This document shows, piece after piece, positions 8,367-16,304 of a DNA stretch of 30,180 nucleotides. The notes under the pieces were generated by a model, which did no database searches, was not told the origin of the DNA, and saw nothing but the letters and a program-made list of their open reading frames with translations. Where the stretch lies: contig JBEBWZ010000029.1 of assembly GCA_040391865.1 (NCBI GenBank), positions 1 to 30,180 on the forward strand. The letters run 5' to 3'. The translations under genes were made by a program, and so were the position numbers. This DNA is from Solimonas sp040391865. GTDB taxonomy: Bacteria > Pseudomonadota > Gammaproteobacteria > Nevskiales > Nevskiaceae. Position 1 is the stretch's first letter, and each line of letters opens with the position of its first letter.

Positions 8367-10793
8367 TCAGTCGCGCCCACCGGGAGCGAGAATTTCGCGA
8401 TTGCCGCCGGGGCCGCTGGGGCCCACGATGCCTGAAGCCTCCATCTGCTCGACCATCCGCGCGGCGCGGTTGTAGCCGACACTGAGGCGGCGCTGCACCC
8501 AGGAGACCGAAGCCTTGCGCGACTCCAGCACCAGGGCAACCGCCTGGTCGTACAGCGGGTCCGATTCGGCATCGGTCGCACCACCTTCGGCACCGGCATT
8601 GGCGGGCGCTTCATCGGCGACGATATCGTCGATGTATTCCGGCGGCCCGACCTGCTTCAGGTAGGCAACAACGTTTTTCACCTCATCGTCGCCGACGAAA
8701 GCGCCGTGAACGCGCTGCACCTGGCGCGCACCGATCGGCCGGAACAGCATGTCGCCGTGACCCAGCAGCGTTTCCGCGCCCATCTCGTCGAGAATGGTGC
8801 GGGAGTCGATCCGCGAAGCGACCTGGAATGCCACACGCGACGGCACGTTGGCCTTGATCAGGCCGGTGATGACGTCCACCGACGGTCGCTGCGTCGCCAC
8901 GATCAGGTGGATCCCGACCGCGCGCGCCTTCTGCGCCAGACGCGCGATCAGCTCTTCGACCTTCTTTCCGACCACCATCATCAGATCGGCCAGTTCGTCG
9001 ATGATGATCACGATATGCGGCATCGGCGCCAGCAGCGGCAACTCACCGGCCGTAGCGCCATCGAACAGATCCGGCGTCTTGGCCATCGGATCGGTCAGCG
9101 GCGTACCGGCCTGTTCCGCCTCCTCGATCTTTTTGTTCAGTCCTGCAAGATTGCGTACGCCCAGTGCCGCCAGCAATCGATAGCGGCGCTCCATCTCGGC
9201 AACGCTCCAGCGCAGAGCGTTGGCCGCATCCTTCATGTCGGTCACCACTGGCGTCAGCAGATGCGGAATGCCTTCGTAGACCGAGAGTTCCACCACCTTC
9301 GGATCCACCAGGATGAAGCGCAGCTGATCCTTGGTCGCCTTGTACAGCATCGACAGAATCATTGCGTTCACCGCCACCGACTTGCCGGCACCGGTGGTGC
9401 CCGCAACCAGCAGATGCGGCATCTTGCCGAGGTCGGTACTGACCGGATGCCCAGCGATATCCTTGCCCAGTCCCATGGTCAGGGGTGACGAGGAGTTCTG
9501 ATACTCGGCCGAGTCCAGGATCTCGCGCAGCATCACCATCTCGCGCTTCTGGTTGGGGATTTCCAGGCCGACAACCGATTTCCCTTCAATCACTTCGATC
9601 ACGCGCACACTGGCGACCGACAGCGACCGCGCCAGATCGCGCGATAGATTGGTGATCTGCGAGCCCTTGACCCCGGGTGCCGGCGACAGCTCGAAGCGCG
9701 TGATCACGGGGCCCGGCGTCGCCGCAACCACCTGCGCCTTGATTCCGAATGACTCCAGATGCCGCTCGACATCACGCGACAGGCGTTCCAGTTCTTCGTG
9801 GGTGTATTGCCGCCCCGACGGCTTCGCCGGATCCAGGATCGTGAGCGGCGGCAGTGGATCGCCTTCAAACTTCGGCACCTCGACAGGCGCAGCTTTGCGC
9901 GCCGCACTCGGCTTTTCCTTTTCGGGTGCGGCTGCGGCTGCGGCCGCTGCCGGCAGCAAATCCAGCTGTTCTTCCTCGAGGCCAACCAGGGCAGGAATCT
10001 TGCGTTTCTTGCCGCGATCCCTCGCTCCCGCCGCAACCACAGCAGCGGCTTCCGTCACGGTACTCAGTGCGGGCGCAATACGCCGTAGTCCGCTTGAGGT
10101 TTCCTGCTCTTCATCATCGGGAGCAGCCTCGACCGTCTCCACCGCGGGCTGGACCACGCGACCTGCCGCAGCCTTCTCTGCCGCCTCACGACCACGCGCC
10201 AGTATCTGCAAGACCCAGACGCCCAAACGGTCCACCACCTGCAGCCAGGAGAACGTCAACGCCAGGGGCGCCGCCGCAACGGCCAGCGTCAGCAGCAGCA
10301 AGGATGCGCCAAAGCCGCTCAATACCGCGATCAATCCCTGCGCCAGCGATTGCCCAGCGATGCCGCCACTGCCCTGTGGCGCCCAATTCGGCGAGGCGCC
10401 GATGTGCATCGCACTCAGTCCGGCAAGGCTCGCCAACAGAATCAGCCAGGCCGCAACCCGGACACCGCGCGGCATGCCCGCGGTCGGTTCGACATTGCGA
10501 AAGATCCGCAAGCCGATCAGCAGCACCGCCCAGGGCAACAGGAACGCGACATAACCGCACAGCGACAACAGCACATCGGCAATCCACGCGCCGATGCTGC
10601 CCGCCAGATTGCCCACCGCATCACCGTTTCCGGACGAAGACCAGCCCGGATCATTGGGGTCGAAACTGATCAGCGTGACCAGCAGGAACAATGACAGCCC
10701 CAGACAGGCCAACATCGCCGCTTCTCGCGGCAGACGCTCCAGCCAGCTGGGACCGGCCGCCTCATCGGTGGCGTGAGATCTGCTTTTGAACAT
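8367..10793 (-). CDS. ftsK: DNA translocase FtsK
   Basis: FtsK is the septal DNA pump that links chromosome dimer resolution (XerCD at dif) with cell division. With the start at 10793 (MFKSRSHATDE) the product is 808 residues. It has four N-terminal membrane segments (roughly residues 26-46, 75-100, 115-135 and 160-190), a short Ala/Glu-rich linker (about 200-340), the RecA-like motor with Walker A GTTGAGKS (near 464) and Walker B IVIIIDELADLMM (near 592), and the C-terminal winged-helix gamma domain that reads KOPS sites (about 745-805: SWVQRRLSVGYNRAARMVEQME). The frame stays open for another 58 codons upstream, but that extension is Gly/Pro/Arg-rich and not FtsK-like. A TATACT box on the minus strand (10846-10851) could be the -10 of its promoter, without a convincing -35. 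The linker is short compared with enteric FtsK. Confidence 0.95.
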   Translation of the reverse strand: MFKSRSHATDEAAGPSWLERLPREAAMLACLGLSLFLLVTLISFDPNDPGWSSSGNGDAVGNLAGSIGAWIADVLLSLCGYVAFLLPWAVLLIGLRIFRNVEPTAGMPRGVRVAAWLILLASLAGLSAMHIGASPNWAPQGSGGIAGQSLAQGLIAVLSGFGASLLLLTLAVAAAPLALTFSWLQVVDRLGVWVLQILARGREAAEKAAAGRVVQPAVETVEAAPDDEEQETSSGLRRIAPALSTVTEAAAVVAAGARDRGKKRKIPALVGLEEEQLDLLPAAAAAAAAPEKEKPSAARKAAPVEVPKFEGDPLPPLTILDPAKPSGRQYTHEELERLSRDVERHLESFGIKAQVVAATPGPVITRFELSPAPGVKGSQITNLSRDLARSLSVASVRVIEVIEGKSVVGLEIPNQKREMVMLREILDSAEYQNSSSPLTMGLGKDIAGHPVSTDLGKMPHLLVAGTTGAGKSVAVNAMILSMLYKATKDQLRFILVDPKVVELSVYEGIPHLLTPVVTDMKDAANALRWSVAEMERRYRLLAALGVRNLAGLNKKIEEAEQAGTPLTDPMAKTPDLFDGATAGELPLLAPMPHIVIIIDELADLMMVVGKKVEELIARLAQKARAVGIHLIVATQRPSVDVITGLIKANVPSRVAFQVASRIDSRTILDEMGAETLLGHGDMLFRPIGARQVQRVHGAFVGDDEVKNVVAYLKQVGPPEYIDDIVADEAPANAGAEGGATDAESDPLYDQAVALVLESRKASVSWVQRRLSVGYNRAARMVEQMEASGIVGPSGPGGNREILAPGGRD

Positions 10794-10908
10794 GCGCAAA
10801 GAACCGGCGGTGAGGCTGGGGAAACCCAGCGAATACGAACGTCCAAGTATACCGAACGGGTCCGGGCGTCCACGAAATACCTTTGTTCCACCTCGGCCCG
10901 CACCGATC

Positions 10909-10938
10909 TTGAAACCGGGCGGCAAACCTTCATATAGA
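10909..10938 (+). promoter_or_regulatory. Candidate promoter for the 131-residue protein gene
   Basis: TTGAAA (10909-10914, 5/6) and TATAGA (10933-10938, 4/6) are separated by 18 bp. Transcription would begin at about 10944-10946, essentially at the annotated ATG (10943). That implies either a leaderless message or use of the later Met codon at 10988. It lies in the divergent region with ftsK. Confidence 0.4.
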
Positions 10939-10942
10939 ACAC

Positions 10943-11338
10943 ATGTCCAAGACCATAGAGACCCCACTGGCCAACGAGATCGAGCTGATGGAACCCCTGA
11001 CCCATACCCAGACCAGGCATTTCATCCTGGCCCCGGACGGCAATATCCGTGAGTTCAGCTCGCAGCAGGCGGCGCTGATCGCGTCCGGTGCCGATCGCCT
11101 CCCCGAATTCGCCGGTTGCAACCTGCGCTATCTGCAACTCACGGTGAATGACAAGACGGATAACGGCGAAATTCGTATCCAGACCGCCGGCGCACGTGTG
11201 TTGTTCGACGATACCGGGCGGCTGGCGGAAGCCGGGCCTCCGACCGAATCCGAACCGATCACGCATTTCGAGCATGACGCGGTTGTGCAGTGGGCATTGC
11301 GCGAGCAACTGCCGGCGGTTGCCCCGACGTTTCACTGA
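10943..11338 (+). CDS. Unrecognised 131-residue cytoplasmic protein
   Basis: I do not recognise this protein. It is soluble, acidic and without cysteine clusters or membrane segments (one Cys). A run such as TRHFILAPDGNIREFSSQQAALIASG (residues about 24-49, condensed) looks like a small beta-strand/helix fold, and a later segment GEIRIQTAGARVLFDDTGRL suggests a beta-hairpin. The frame has normal codon use for the region, so it is probably a real gene; a longer open frame on the opposite strand is a shadow of it. No Shine-Dalgarno precedes the ATG at 10943, and the best promoter places the transcript start at that codon; the Met at residue 16 (10988) is an alternative start. It is divergent from ftsK and directly upstream of aat, where many relatives carry trxB. 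Confidence 0.7.
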   Translation: MSKTIETPLANEIELMEPLTHTQTRHFILAPDGNIREFSSQQAALIASGADRLPEFAGCNLRYLQLTVNDKTDNGEIRIQTAGARVLFDDTGRLAEAGPPTESEPITHFEHDAVVQWALREQLPAVAPTFH

Positions 11339-11364
11339 CACCGCCAGCGCCGTATTCTAGGCGC

Positions 11365-12111
11365 ATGGATAGCCCCGTCCGACTCCACTGGCTGGATCCG
11401 CGCAATCCGCAACAGCCCTTCCCGCCCGTGCATCTCGCGATGCGCGATCCGAACGGCCTGCTGGCCATCGGCGGTGATCTGACCTCGGCGCGCTTGCTGC
11501 GGGCGTACTCGCAAGGGATCTTTCCCTGGTACAACCCGGACGAGCCGATCTTGTGGTGGTGTCCGAATCCGCGCGCCGTGCTGACACCGGACAGCCTGCA
11601 CATCTCGCGCAGCACCGCCAAGGCGATCCGGCGCGCCGACTATGCCGTAACCCTGGATCAGGCCTTCGGCGACGTGCTGGAGGCCTGTGCCGGCGTGCGC
11701 AGCCGCAGTCGCGGCACCTGGCTGGGCGAGGAGATGAAGCGGGCCTACCGGCAGCTGCACGCCGAAGGTCATGCCCACAGTCTGGAGCTTTGGCGTGACG
11801 GACAACTGATCGGCGGCCTGTACGGCATCGCACTCGGGCGCGTCTTTTTCGGCGAATCGATGTTCTCGCACGCTGACAATGCATCGAAGATCGCATTGCA
11901 CTGGCTGGCCCGGCAACTGAAACAGTGGCAGTTCGAGATGATCGATTGCCAGGTCAGCTCGGCCCACCTGATGAGCCTTGGCGCGCAGGAGCTTCCGCGC
12001 GATACCTTCCTGAGAAAGCTGAGCAGCGCCGTGCGCATCGACCACGCCCCTGGAATCTGGCAGTTCGAGATCGATGTGCCGAATTCCAGCGTACACCTGG
12101 GTTTCCCATGA
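11365..12111 (+). CDS. aat: Leucyl/phenylalanyl-tRNA--protein transferase Aat
   Basis: Aat transfers Leu or Phe from charged tRNA to the N-terminus of proteins beginning with Lys or Arg, creating N-degrons read by ClpS. The 248-residue product has the family segments FPWYNPDEPILWWCPNPRAVL (about residues 53-73, condensed), the SRSRGTWLGEEM loop, the GGLYGIALGRVFFGESMFS core of the GNAT-like fold, and the conserved DCQ in EMIDCQVSSAHLMSLGA. I use the ATG at 11365 (MDSPVRLHWLDP), as homologues begin near here; an in-frame ATG at 11290 lies inside the preceding gene. The last four bases overlap the start of bpt (ATGA), so the two transferases are translationally coupled. It lies 26 bp after the unrecognised 131-residue gene and may share its promoter. 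Confidence 0.95.
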   Translation: MDSPVRLHWLDPRNPQQPFPPVHLAMRDPNGLLAIGGDLTSARLLRAYSQGIFPWYNPDEPILWWCPNPRAVLTPDSLHISRSTAKAIRRADYAVTLDQAFGDVLEACAGVRSRSRGTWLGEEMKRAYRQLHAEGHAHSLELWRDGQLIGGLYGIALGRVFFGESMFSHADNASKIALHWLARQLKQWQFEMIDCQVSSAHLMSLGAQELPRDTFLRKLSSAVRIDHAPGIWQFEIDVPNSSVHLGFP

Positions 12112-12815
12112 CGGTTGCACGCCCTCTGCGGCTGTATCTGAGCGCCGAGCACGCCTGTGGCTATCTGCCGCCACGCGCGGCGCGCAGCGCCTTCGTCGAT
12201 CCGGACTTTCCGCTGGACCCCGCGCACTACGAATCACTGCTGTCCCAGGGCTTTCGGCGCAGTGGCGAACACGCCTATCGTCCGCATTGCCATGCTTGCA
12301 CCCGCTGTATTCCGGTGCGGGTGCCGGTTGCCGACTTCCGGCCGGATCGCAGCCAGCGACGCTGCCGCGCTGCCAACGCCGACCTCGAATTGCGCATCGA
12401 GAAACGGCTGGATGAGGAGCATTTCCAGCTGTACAGCCGCTACCTGGCGGCGCGCCACGCCAGCGGCGGCATGGATCCTGCGGACCGTACCGCTTTCCAT
12501 GTATTTCTCGAATGCCGCTGGCTGGACGTGCGCTACTGGTGTCTGCGCCGCCGCGGGCGCCTCTTGGCCGTCGCCGTGGTCGATCACTTGCCGCAATCGC
12601 TGTCGGCGGTCTACACCTTCTTCGAGCCCGCCGAAAGCCGTCGCGGCCTCGGCACGCTGGCGGTACTGCTGCAGATCGAGGCCGCAAAAGCAGCGGCGCT
12701 GCCATATCTGTATCTCGGGTATTGGGTCCCGGAAAGCAAAAAGATGCAGTACAAGGCCCGTTTCCGGCCGCTGGAGGCGCTGGGCGGCATCGGCTGGGGA
12801 CTACTTCCGCCATAA
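12108..12815 (+). CDS. bpt: Aspartate/glutamate leucyltransferase Bpt (arginyltransferase family)
   Basis: Bpt transfers Leu from Leu-tRNA to proteins with N-terminal Asp or Glu; it is homologous to eukaryotic arginyltransferase Ate1 (family knowledge). The 235-residue product has the N-terminal domain with the conserved Cys-rich segment HCHACTRCIPVRV (about residues 62-74) and the C-terminal domain with AVYTFFEPAESRRGLGTLAVL (condensed) and YLYLGYWVPESKKMQYKARFRP, which is diagnostic for the family. The ATG at 12108 overlaps the aat stop. Annotation as a leucyl- rather than arginyl-transferase follows from the bacterial family context, not from a residue I can point to. infA follows after 59 bp but has its own promoter. 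Confidence 0.93.
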   Translation: MTVARPLRLYLSAEHACGYLPPRAARSAFVDPDFPLDPAHYESLLSQGFRRSGEHAYRPHCHACTRCIPVRVPVADFRPDRSQRRCRAANADLELRIEKRLDEEHFQLYSRYLAARHASGGMDPADRTAFHVFLECRWLDVRYWCLRRRGRLLAVAVVDHLPQSLSAVYTFFEPAESRRGLGTLAVLLQIEAAKAAALPYLYLGYWVPESKKMQYKARFRPLEALGGIGWGLLPP

Positions 12816-12817
12816 AG

Positions 12818-12846
12818 TTGAAGCTGGGCGGTGCTTTCCTGATAAT
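12818..12846 (+). promoter_or_regulatory. Promoter of infA
   Basis: TTGAAG (12818-12823, 4/6) and GATAAT (12841-12846, 5/6) are separated by exactly 17 bp, just after the bpt stop. The transcript would start near 12853, leaving a leader of about 22 nt with GAGG (12868-12871) close to the infA ATG. This suggests that infA is expressed independently of aat-bpt. Confidence 0.6.
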
Positions 12847-12874
12847 GGCCGCCTATTTTCGGGCACCGAGGCGT

Positions 12875-13093
12875 ATGGCGAAGGAAGACTACATCGAGAT
12901 GAATGGCGTCGTGGCAGAAACTCTGCCGAACACGACGTTCCGCGTAAAGCTGGAAAACGGCCACTTGGTCATCGCCCACATCTCGGGCCGAATGCGCAAG
13001 AACTACATCCGTATCCTGACCGGCGACAAGGTCACAGTTCAGCTCACGCCTTACGACCTGACGAAGGGACGCATCACGTTCCGCGACAAGTAA
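12875..13093 (+). CDS. infA: Translation initiation factor IF-1
   Basis: IF-1 binds the A site of the 30S subunit during initiation and helps IF-2 and IF-3 select the initiator tRNA. The 72-residue product is one OB-fold (S1-like) domain beginning MAKEDYIEMNGVV and ending KGRITFRDK, with the conserved HISGRMRKNYIRI segment (about residues 35-47) that contacts 16S rRNA. Length and both ends match the family exactly. An in-frame ATG 30 bases upstream would add an unusual extension and is not used. It is the last plus-strand gene before the convergent clpA gene and is followed by a strong hairpin. Association of infA with aat and clpA is conserved across gammaproteobacteria. Confidence 0.97.
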   Translation: MAKEDYIEMNGVVAETLPNTTFRVKLENGHLVIAHISGRMRKNYIRILTGDKVTVQLTPYDLTKGRITFRDK

Positions 13094-13127
13094 CACCCGT
13101 GCGTCCGAGTCGGTAAGACGCCATTTG

Positions 13128-13160
13128 CGACAAAGCCCGCTTGCGCGGGCTTTGTCGTTT
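13128..13160. terminator. Intrinsic terminator between infA and clpA
   Basis: There is a perfect 13-bp stem CGACAAAGCCCGC (13128-13140) / GCGGGCTTTGTCG (13145-13157) with loop TTGC, followed by TTT on the plus strand. The minus strand has AAATGG-side bases and only a short T-stretch, so it is best for infA but may also serve the convergent clpA transcript. Confidence 0.85.
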
Positions 13161-13180
13161 CCGTCACAGGTCCAGTGGAA

Positions 13181-15460
13181 TTACAGGTGCTCGAGTTGTG
13201 GCGCCGCTTTTTCGCGCGCCTCGATTTCGAACGCCAGCGTGTCGCCCTCGCCCAGCAGCACGTGTACACGCCCGCCGTTGACCAGCTTGCCGAACAGCAG
13301 TTCTTCCGCCAGCGGCCGCTTCAACTGCTCCTGTATCACGCGTGCCATCGGACGCGCGCCCATGCGCACGTCGTAGCCACGGTCGGCGATCCACAGGCGC
13401 GCGGTCTCGTCGACATCCAGCTGCACGCTCTTGGCACTCAGCTGTTCTTCCAGCTGCAGGATGAACTTGTCGACCACACGCAGCACCTGGGCACGGCCCA
13501 GTGGCGCGAATGAAACGATGGCATCCAGCCGGTTGCGGAACTCCGGCGTGAACATCTTGCGGATCACTTCCATCGTATCCGTCTGGTGATTCTGTTCGGC
13601 AAAGCCAACCGAGCGCCGTGAAGATTCCTCCGCACCGGCATTGGTGGTCATGACCAGGATCACATTGCGGAAATCCGCCTGGCGACCGTTGTTGTCCGTC
13701 AACCTGCCGTGGTCCATGACCTGCAGCAGCAGATTGAACACATCCGGATGCGCCTTCTCGATTTCATCGAGCAACACCACACAATGCGGATGCTTGATCG
13801 CCGCCTCGGTCAGCAAGCCGCCCTGGTCGAAACCGACATACCCGGGCGGAGCTCCGATCAGGCGCGACACCGTGTGCCGCTCCATGTACTCGGACATGTC
13901 GAAGCGGATCATCTCGATCCCCAGCAACTGTGCGAGCTGGCGCGTGACTTCGGTCTTGCCGACGCCGGTGGGGCCTGCCAGCAGGAAGGAGCCAATCGGC
14001 TTTTCCGGACTGGAGAGCCCGGAGCGCGCCAGCTTGATCGACGAAGCCAACTGGCTGATCGCCGCATCCTGACCGAAGATCACCAGCTTCAGATCGCGCT
14101 CCAGCGTCGCCAGCCGGTCACGATCGTTGGCCGACACGCTCTTGGGTGGAATGCGCGCAATGCGTGCGATCGTCTCCTCGATATCCTTCACCTGCACGGT
14201 CTTGCGCCGCCGCGATTCCGGCAGCAGACGCAACCGCGCGGCCGCCTCGTCGATGACGTCGATCGCCTTGTCCGGCAACTGCCGGTCCGTGATGTGCCGC
14301 GTCGACAGCTCCACTGCCGAGCGCAAGGCACCGCGGGTGTACTGCACCTGGTGGTGCTCTTCGAAGCGTGCGCGCAAGCCTTCGAGAATCTTTACCGTGT
14401 CCTCGACGCTGGGCTCGCCCACGTCGATCTTCTGGAAGCGCCGCGCCAGCGCGCGATCCTTTTCGAAGATGCCGCGATATTCCTGATAGGTGGTGGAACC
14501 GAGACAGCGAATCCCGCCGGAAGCCAGCAGGGGCTTCAGCAGGTTCGATGCATCCATCACGCCACCGCTGGCAGCGCCGGCGCCGATGATCATGTGGATC
14601 TCGTCGATGAACACGATCGAGCCCGGGCGCTTCTGCAGATCGTTGATGATCGCCTTGAAACGCTTTTCAAAATCGCCGCGATACTTGGTTCCGGCAATCA
14701 GCGAACCGAGATCGAGGCTGTAAACCACCGCGTTCTTGAGCAGATCCGGCACCCGCCCCTCGACCACCAGCCAGGCCAGTCCTTCGGCAATGGCGGTTTT
14801 ACCGACACCCGCTTCGCCAACCAGCAAGGGGTTGTTCTTGCGGCGGCGGCACAGCGTCTGCATCACACGCTCGACCTCGAGCTCGCGCCCGATCAGCGGG
14901 TCGATCTCGCCATTGGCGGCACGCTCGTTGAGATTGACCGCAAACTGCTCCAGCGGACTCTGCGTCGGCCCCTTCTCGGCTCCGTCCTCGCGCTCCTCGG
15001 CGTCGCTGGGCTTGTCCGGCACCGCGCCATTCTTGGCAATGCCATGCGAGATGAAATTGACGATATCCAGGCGGCTGACGCCCTGCTCGCCCAGCAGATA
15101 GACCGCGTGCGTATCCTTCTCGGAAAAGATCGCGACCAGCACGTTCAACGTGCTGACCTGCTTCTTGCCCGCCGCCTGCACGTGGTAGATGGCACGCTGC
15201 AGGACCCGCTGGAACGACAGGGTCGGCTGAACCTCATGCTTTTCGACGTCGCGAATCGACTGCACGTTGGTGCGAATGTACTCGCGCAGCGCCACTTCCA
15301 GACGCTCGGTATCGGCGCCGCTCGAAGTCAGCGCCTCGGCCACATGGGTATCGGACAGCAGCGCCAGCAGCAGGTGCTCGACCGTCAGCAACTCGTGCCC
15401 CTCCATTCGCGCGCTGACAAACGCGGCATCAAGGGCTTTCTGCAGTTCTTCACTTAACAT
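13181..15460 (-). CDS. clpA: ATP-dependent Clp protease ATP-binding subunit ClpA
   Basis: ClpA is the AAA+ unfoldase that feeds substrates into the ClpP peptidase, receiving N-degron proteins from ClpS. The 759-residue product has the helical N-domain (about residues 1-145) that docks ClpS, a short linker, a first AAA module with Walker A GEAGVGKT (near 215) and a second with Walker A GPTGVGKT (near 494). There is also VVLLDEIEKAHPDVFNLLLQ Walker B and a ClpP-docking loop SVGFAEQNH in the place of the usual IGF/IGL motif. No coiled-coil middle domain is present, which distinguishes it from ClpB and ClpC. It lies 19 bp after clpS on the same strand. clpP is not in the window. Confidence 0.97.
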   Translation of the reverse strand: MLSEELQKALDAAFVSARMEGHELLTVEHLLLALLSDTHVAEALTSSGADTERLEVALREYIRTNVQSIRDVEKHEVQPTLSFQRVLQRAIYHVQAAGKKQVSTLNVLVAIFSEKDTHAVYLLGEQGVSRLDIVNFISHGIAKNGAVPDKPSDAEEREDGAEKGPTQSPLEQFAVNLNERAANGEIDPLIGRELEVERVMQTLCRRRKNNPLLVGEAGVGKTAIAEGLAWLVVEGRVPDLLKNAVVYSLDLGSLIAGTKYRGDFEKRFKAIINDLQKRPGSIVFIDEIHMIIGAGAASGGVMDASNLLKPLLASGGIRCLGSTTYQEYRGIFEKDRALARRFQKIDVGEPSVEDTVKILEGLRARFEEHHQVQYTRGALRSAVELSTRHITDRQLPDKAIDVIDEAAARLRLLPESRRRKTVQVKDIEETIARIARIPPKSVSANDRDRLATLERDLKLVIFGQDAAISQLASSIKLARSGLSSPEKPIGSFLLAGPTGVGKTEVTRQLAQLLGIEMIRFDMSEYMERHTVSRLIGAPPGYVGFDQGGLLTEAAIKHPHCVVLLDEIEKAHPDVFNLLLQVMDHGRLTDNNGRQADFRNVILVMTTNAGAEESSRRSVGFAEQNHQTDTMEVIRKMFTPEFRNRLDAIVSFAPLGRAQVLRVVDKFILQLEEQLSAKSVQLDVDETARLWIADRGYDVRMGARPMARVIQEQLKRPLAEELLFGKLVNGGRVHVLLGEGDTLAFEIEAREKAAPQLEHL

Positions 15461-15479
15461 TTTTGCCTCCGGCGGGGGG

Positions 15480-15800
15480 TTACGCCTTTTCCATCACGGT
15501 CAGCAGAGGATGCTGGTGCTTGCGCGCATAGGCATTGACCTGCGCGGTCTTGGTTTCCGCGATCTCCGCCGAAAACACACCGGCCACTGCCCGGCCTTCC
15601 ATGTGTACCTGCATCATGATCTGCACCGCCTTCTCTCGGCTATGGTGAAAAAACTGCTGCAAGACCTGCACCACGAATTCCATCGGCGTGAAGTCATCGT
15701 TGAGCATCAGCACCCGATACTGGGGCGGCAGCTGCAACTTGGGCTTGGCCTCCTCGAGCACCAGCCCATGACCCGCATTTCGTTTGACCTCGTCGTTCAT
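15480..15800 (-). CDS. clpS: ATP-dependent Clp protease adaptor ClpS
   Basis: ClpS is the N-recognin of bacteria: it binds proteins with N-terminal Leu, Phe, Trp or Tyr and delivers them to ClpA-ClpP. The 106-residue product has a flexible N-terminal tail, then the core with YRVLMLNDDFTPMEFVVQVL (about residues 29-48). The Asn-Asp-Asp and Met residues of this segment line the N-degron pocket in known structures, and the conserved His of HHSREKA plus VHMEGRAVAGVF follow. Length and motifs are typical. It is the first gene of a clpS-clpA transcript; I do not see a convincing -35/-10 pair in front of it. It joins Aat and Bpt, encoded 3 kb away, in one pathway. Confidence 0.96.
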   Translation of the reverse strand: MNDEVKRNAGHGLVLEEAKPKLQLPPQYRVLMLNDDFTPMEFVVQVLQQFFHHSREKAVQIMMQVHMEGRAVAGVFSAEIAETKTAQVNAYARKHQHPLLTVMEKA

Positions 15801-16304
15801 ACCGTCAGTTTACCGTTGCCCTCTCCCAGATGGGGGCGGCACTGCGCCGCGCAAGACCGGAATATTTTCCGGGCGCCGCGCCAATCACCTGCTGTTTACC
15901 CGAAAATCCCGGCATGCGGGATGCTTCACAAGCCTGTCGTACACCCGGTTTCCAGCACGCCATGAGGGCCATCGTCGCTGATTCCATTGGCACGGTGCAC
16001 CCTGCACGCCAGACGGCTGCGTTGGAGCGATTTGCGGAGGGCCAAAGTGGGGGCGACGTCAATGTCTGTTTGCGTTCAGCCACCGGCAAGCAGCACATCG
16101 GAAAGTCTGCGGTGCCAGCCTCACCGGTACGACCGCAATTTGAGCCGGATCAGCCGTTTAACCATCCGCGACCGCTGCCTCCCTGCGCGCATTTGTTCCC
16201 TGGCAGCGGACCGTCACGACGCACGCTGCCCAGAGGGCCAGGTGTCTCGGCGCCCCATGGATCCGCGACAGCGGCAGATCGCGGCCAGCGTTTCGGCCGG
16301 CGCC
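15801..16304. other. 504-bp intergenic region with no supported gene
   Basis: Open frames exist on both strands here (up to 164 codons), but none has a recognisable domain, a ribosome-binding site or a sensible N-terminus. The part next to 15800 should hold the clpS promoter. Two small hairpins are visible: CCGGAA-TATT-TTCCGG near 15864-15879, and ATCCCG-GCATG-CGGGAT at 15906-15922, the second followed on the minus strand by a short T-stretch, so it may be a weak terminator for the cyclase gene. No tRNA or other RNA gene is apparent. Confidence 0.6.

Noticed and set aside
11332..12813. A 493-codon minus-strand open frame opposite aat and bpt
   Set aside because: It is Arg/Pro-rich, typical of reverse-strand frames in GC-rich DNA, and both plus-strand genes are clear family members.
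13709..15457. A 582-codon plus-strand open frame opposite clpA
   Set aside because: It is a shadow of clpA; the product is rich in Gln/His/Arg with no domain.
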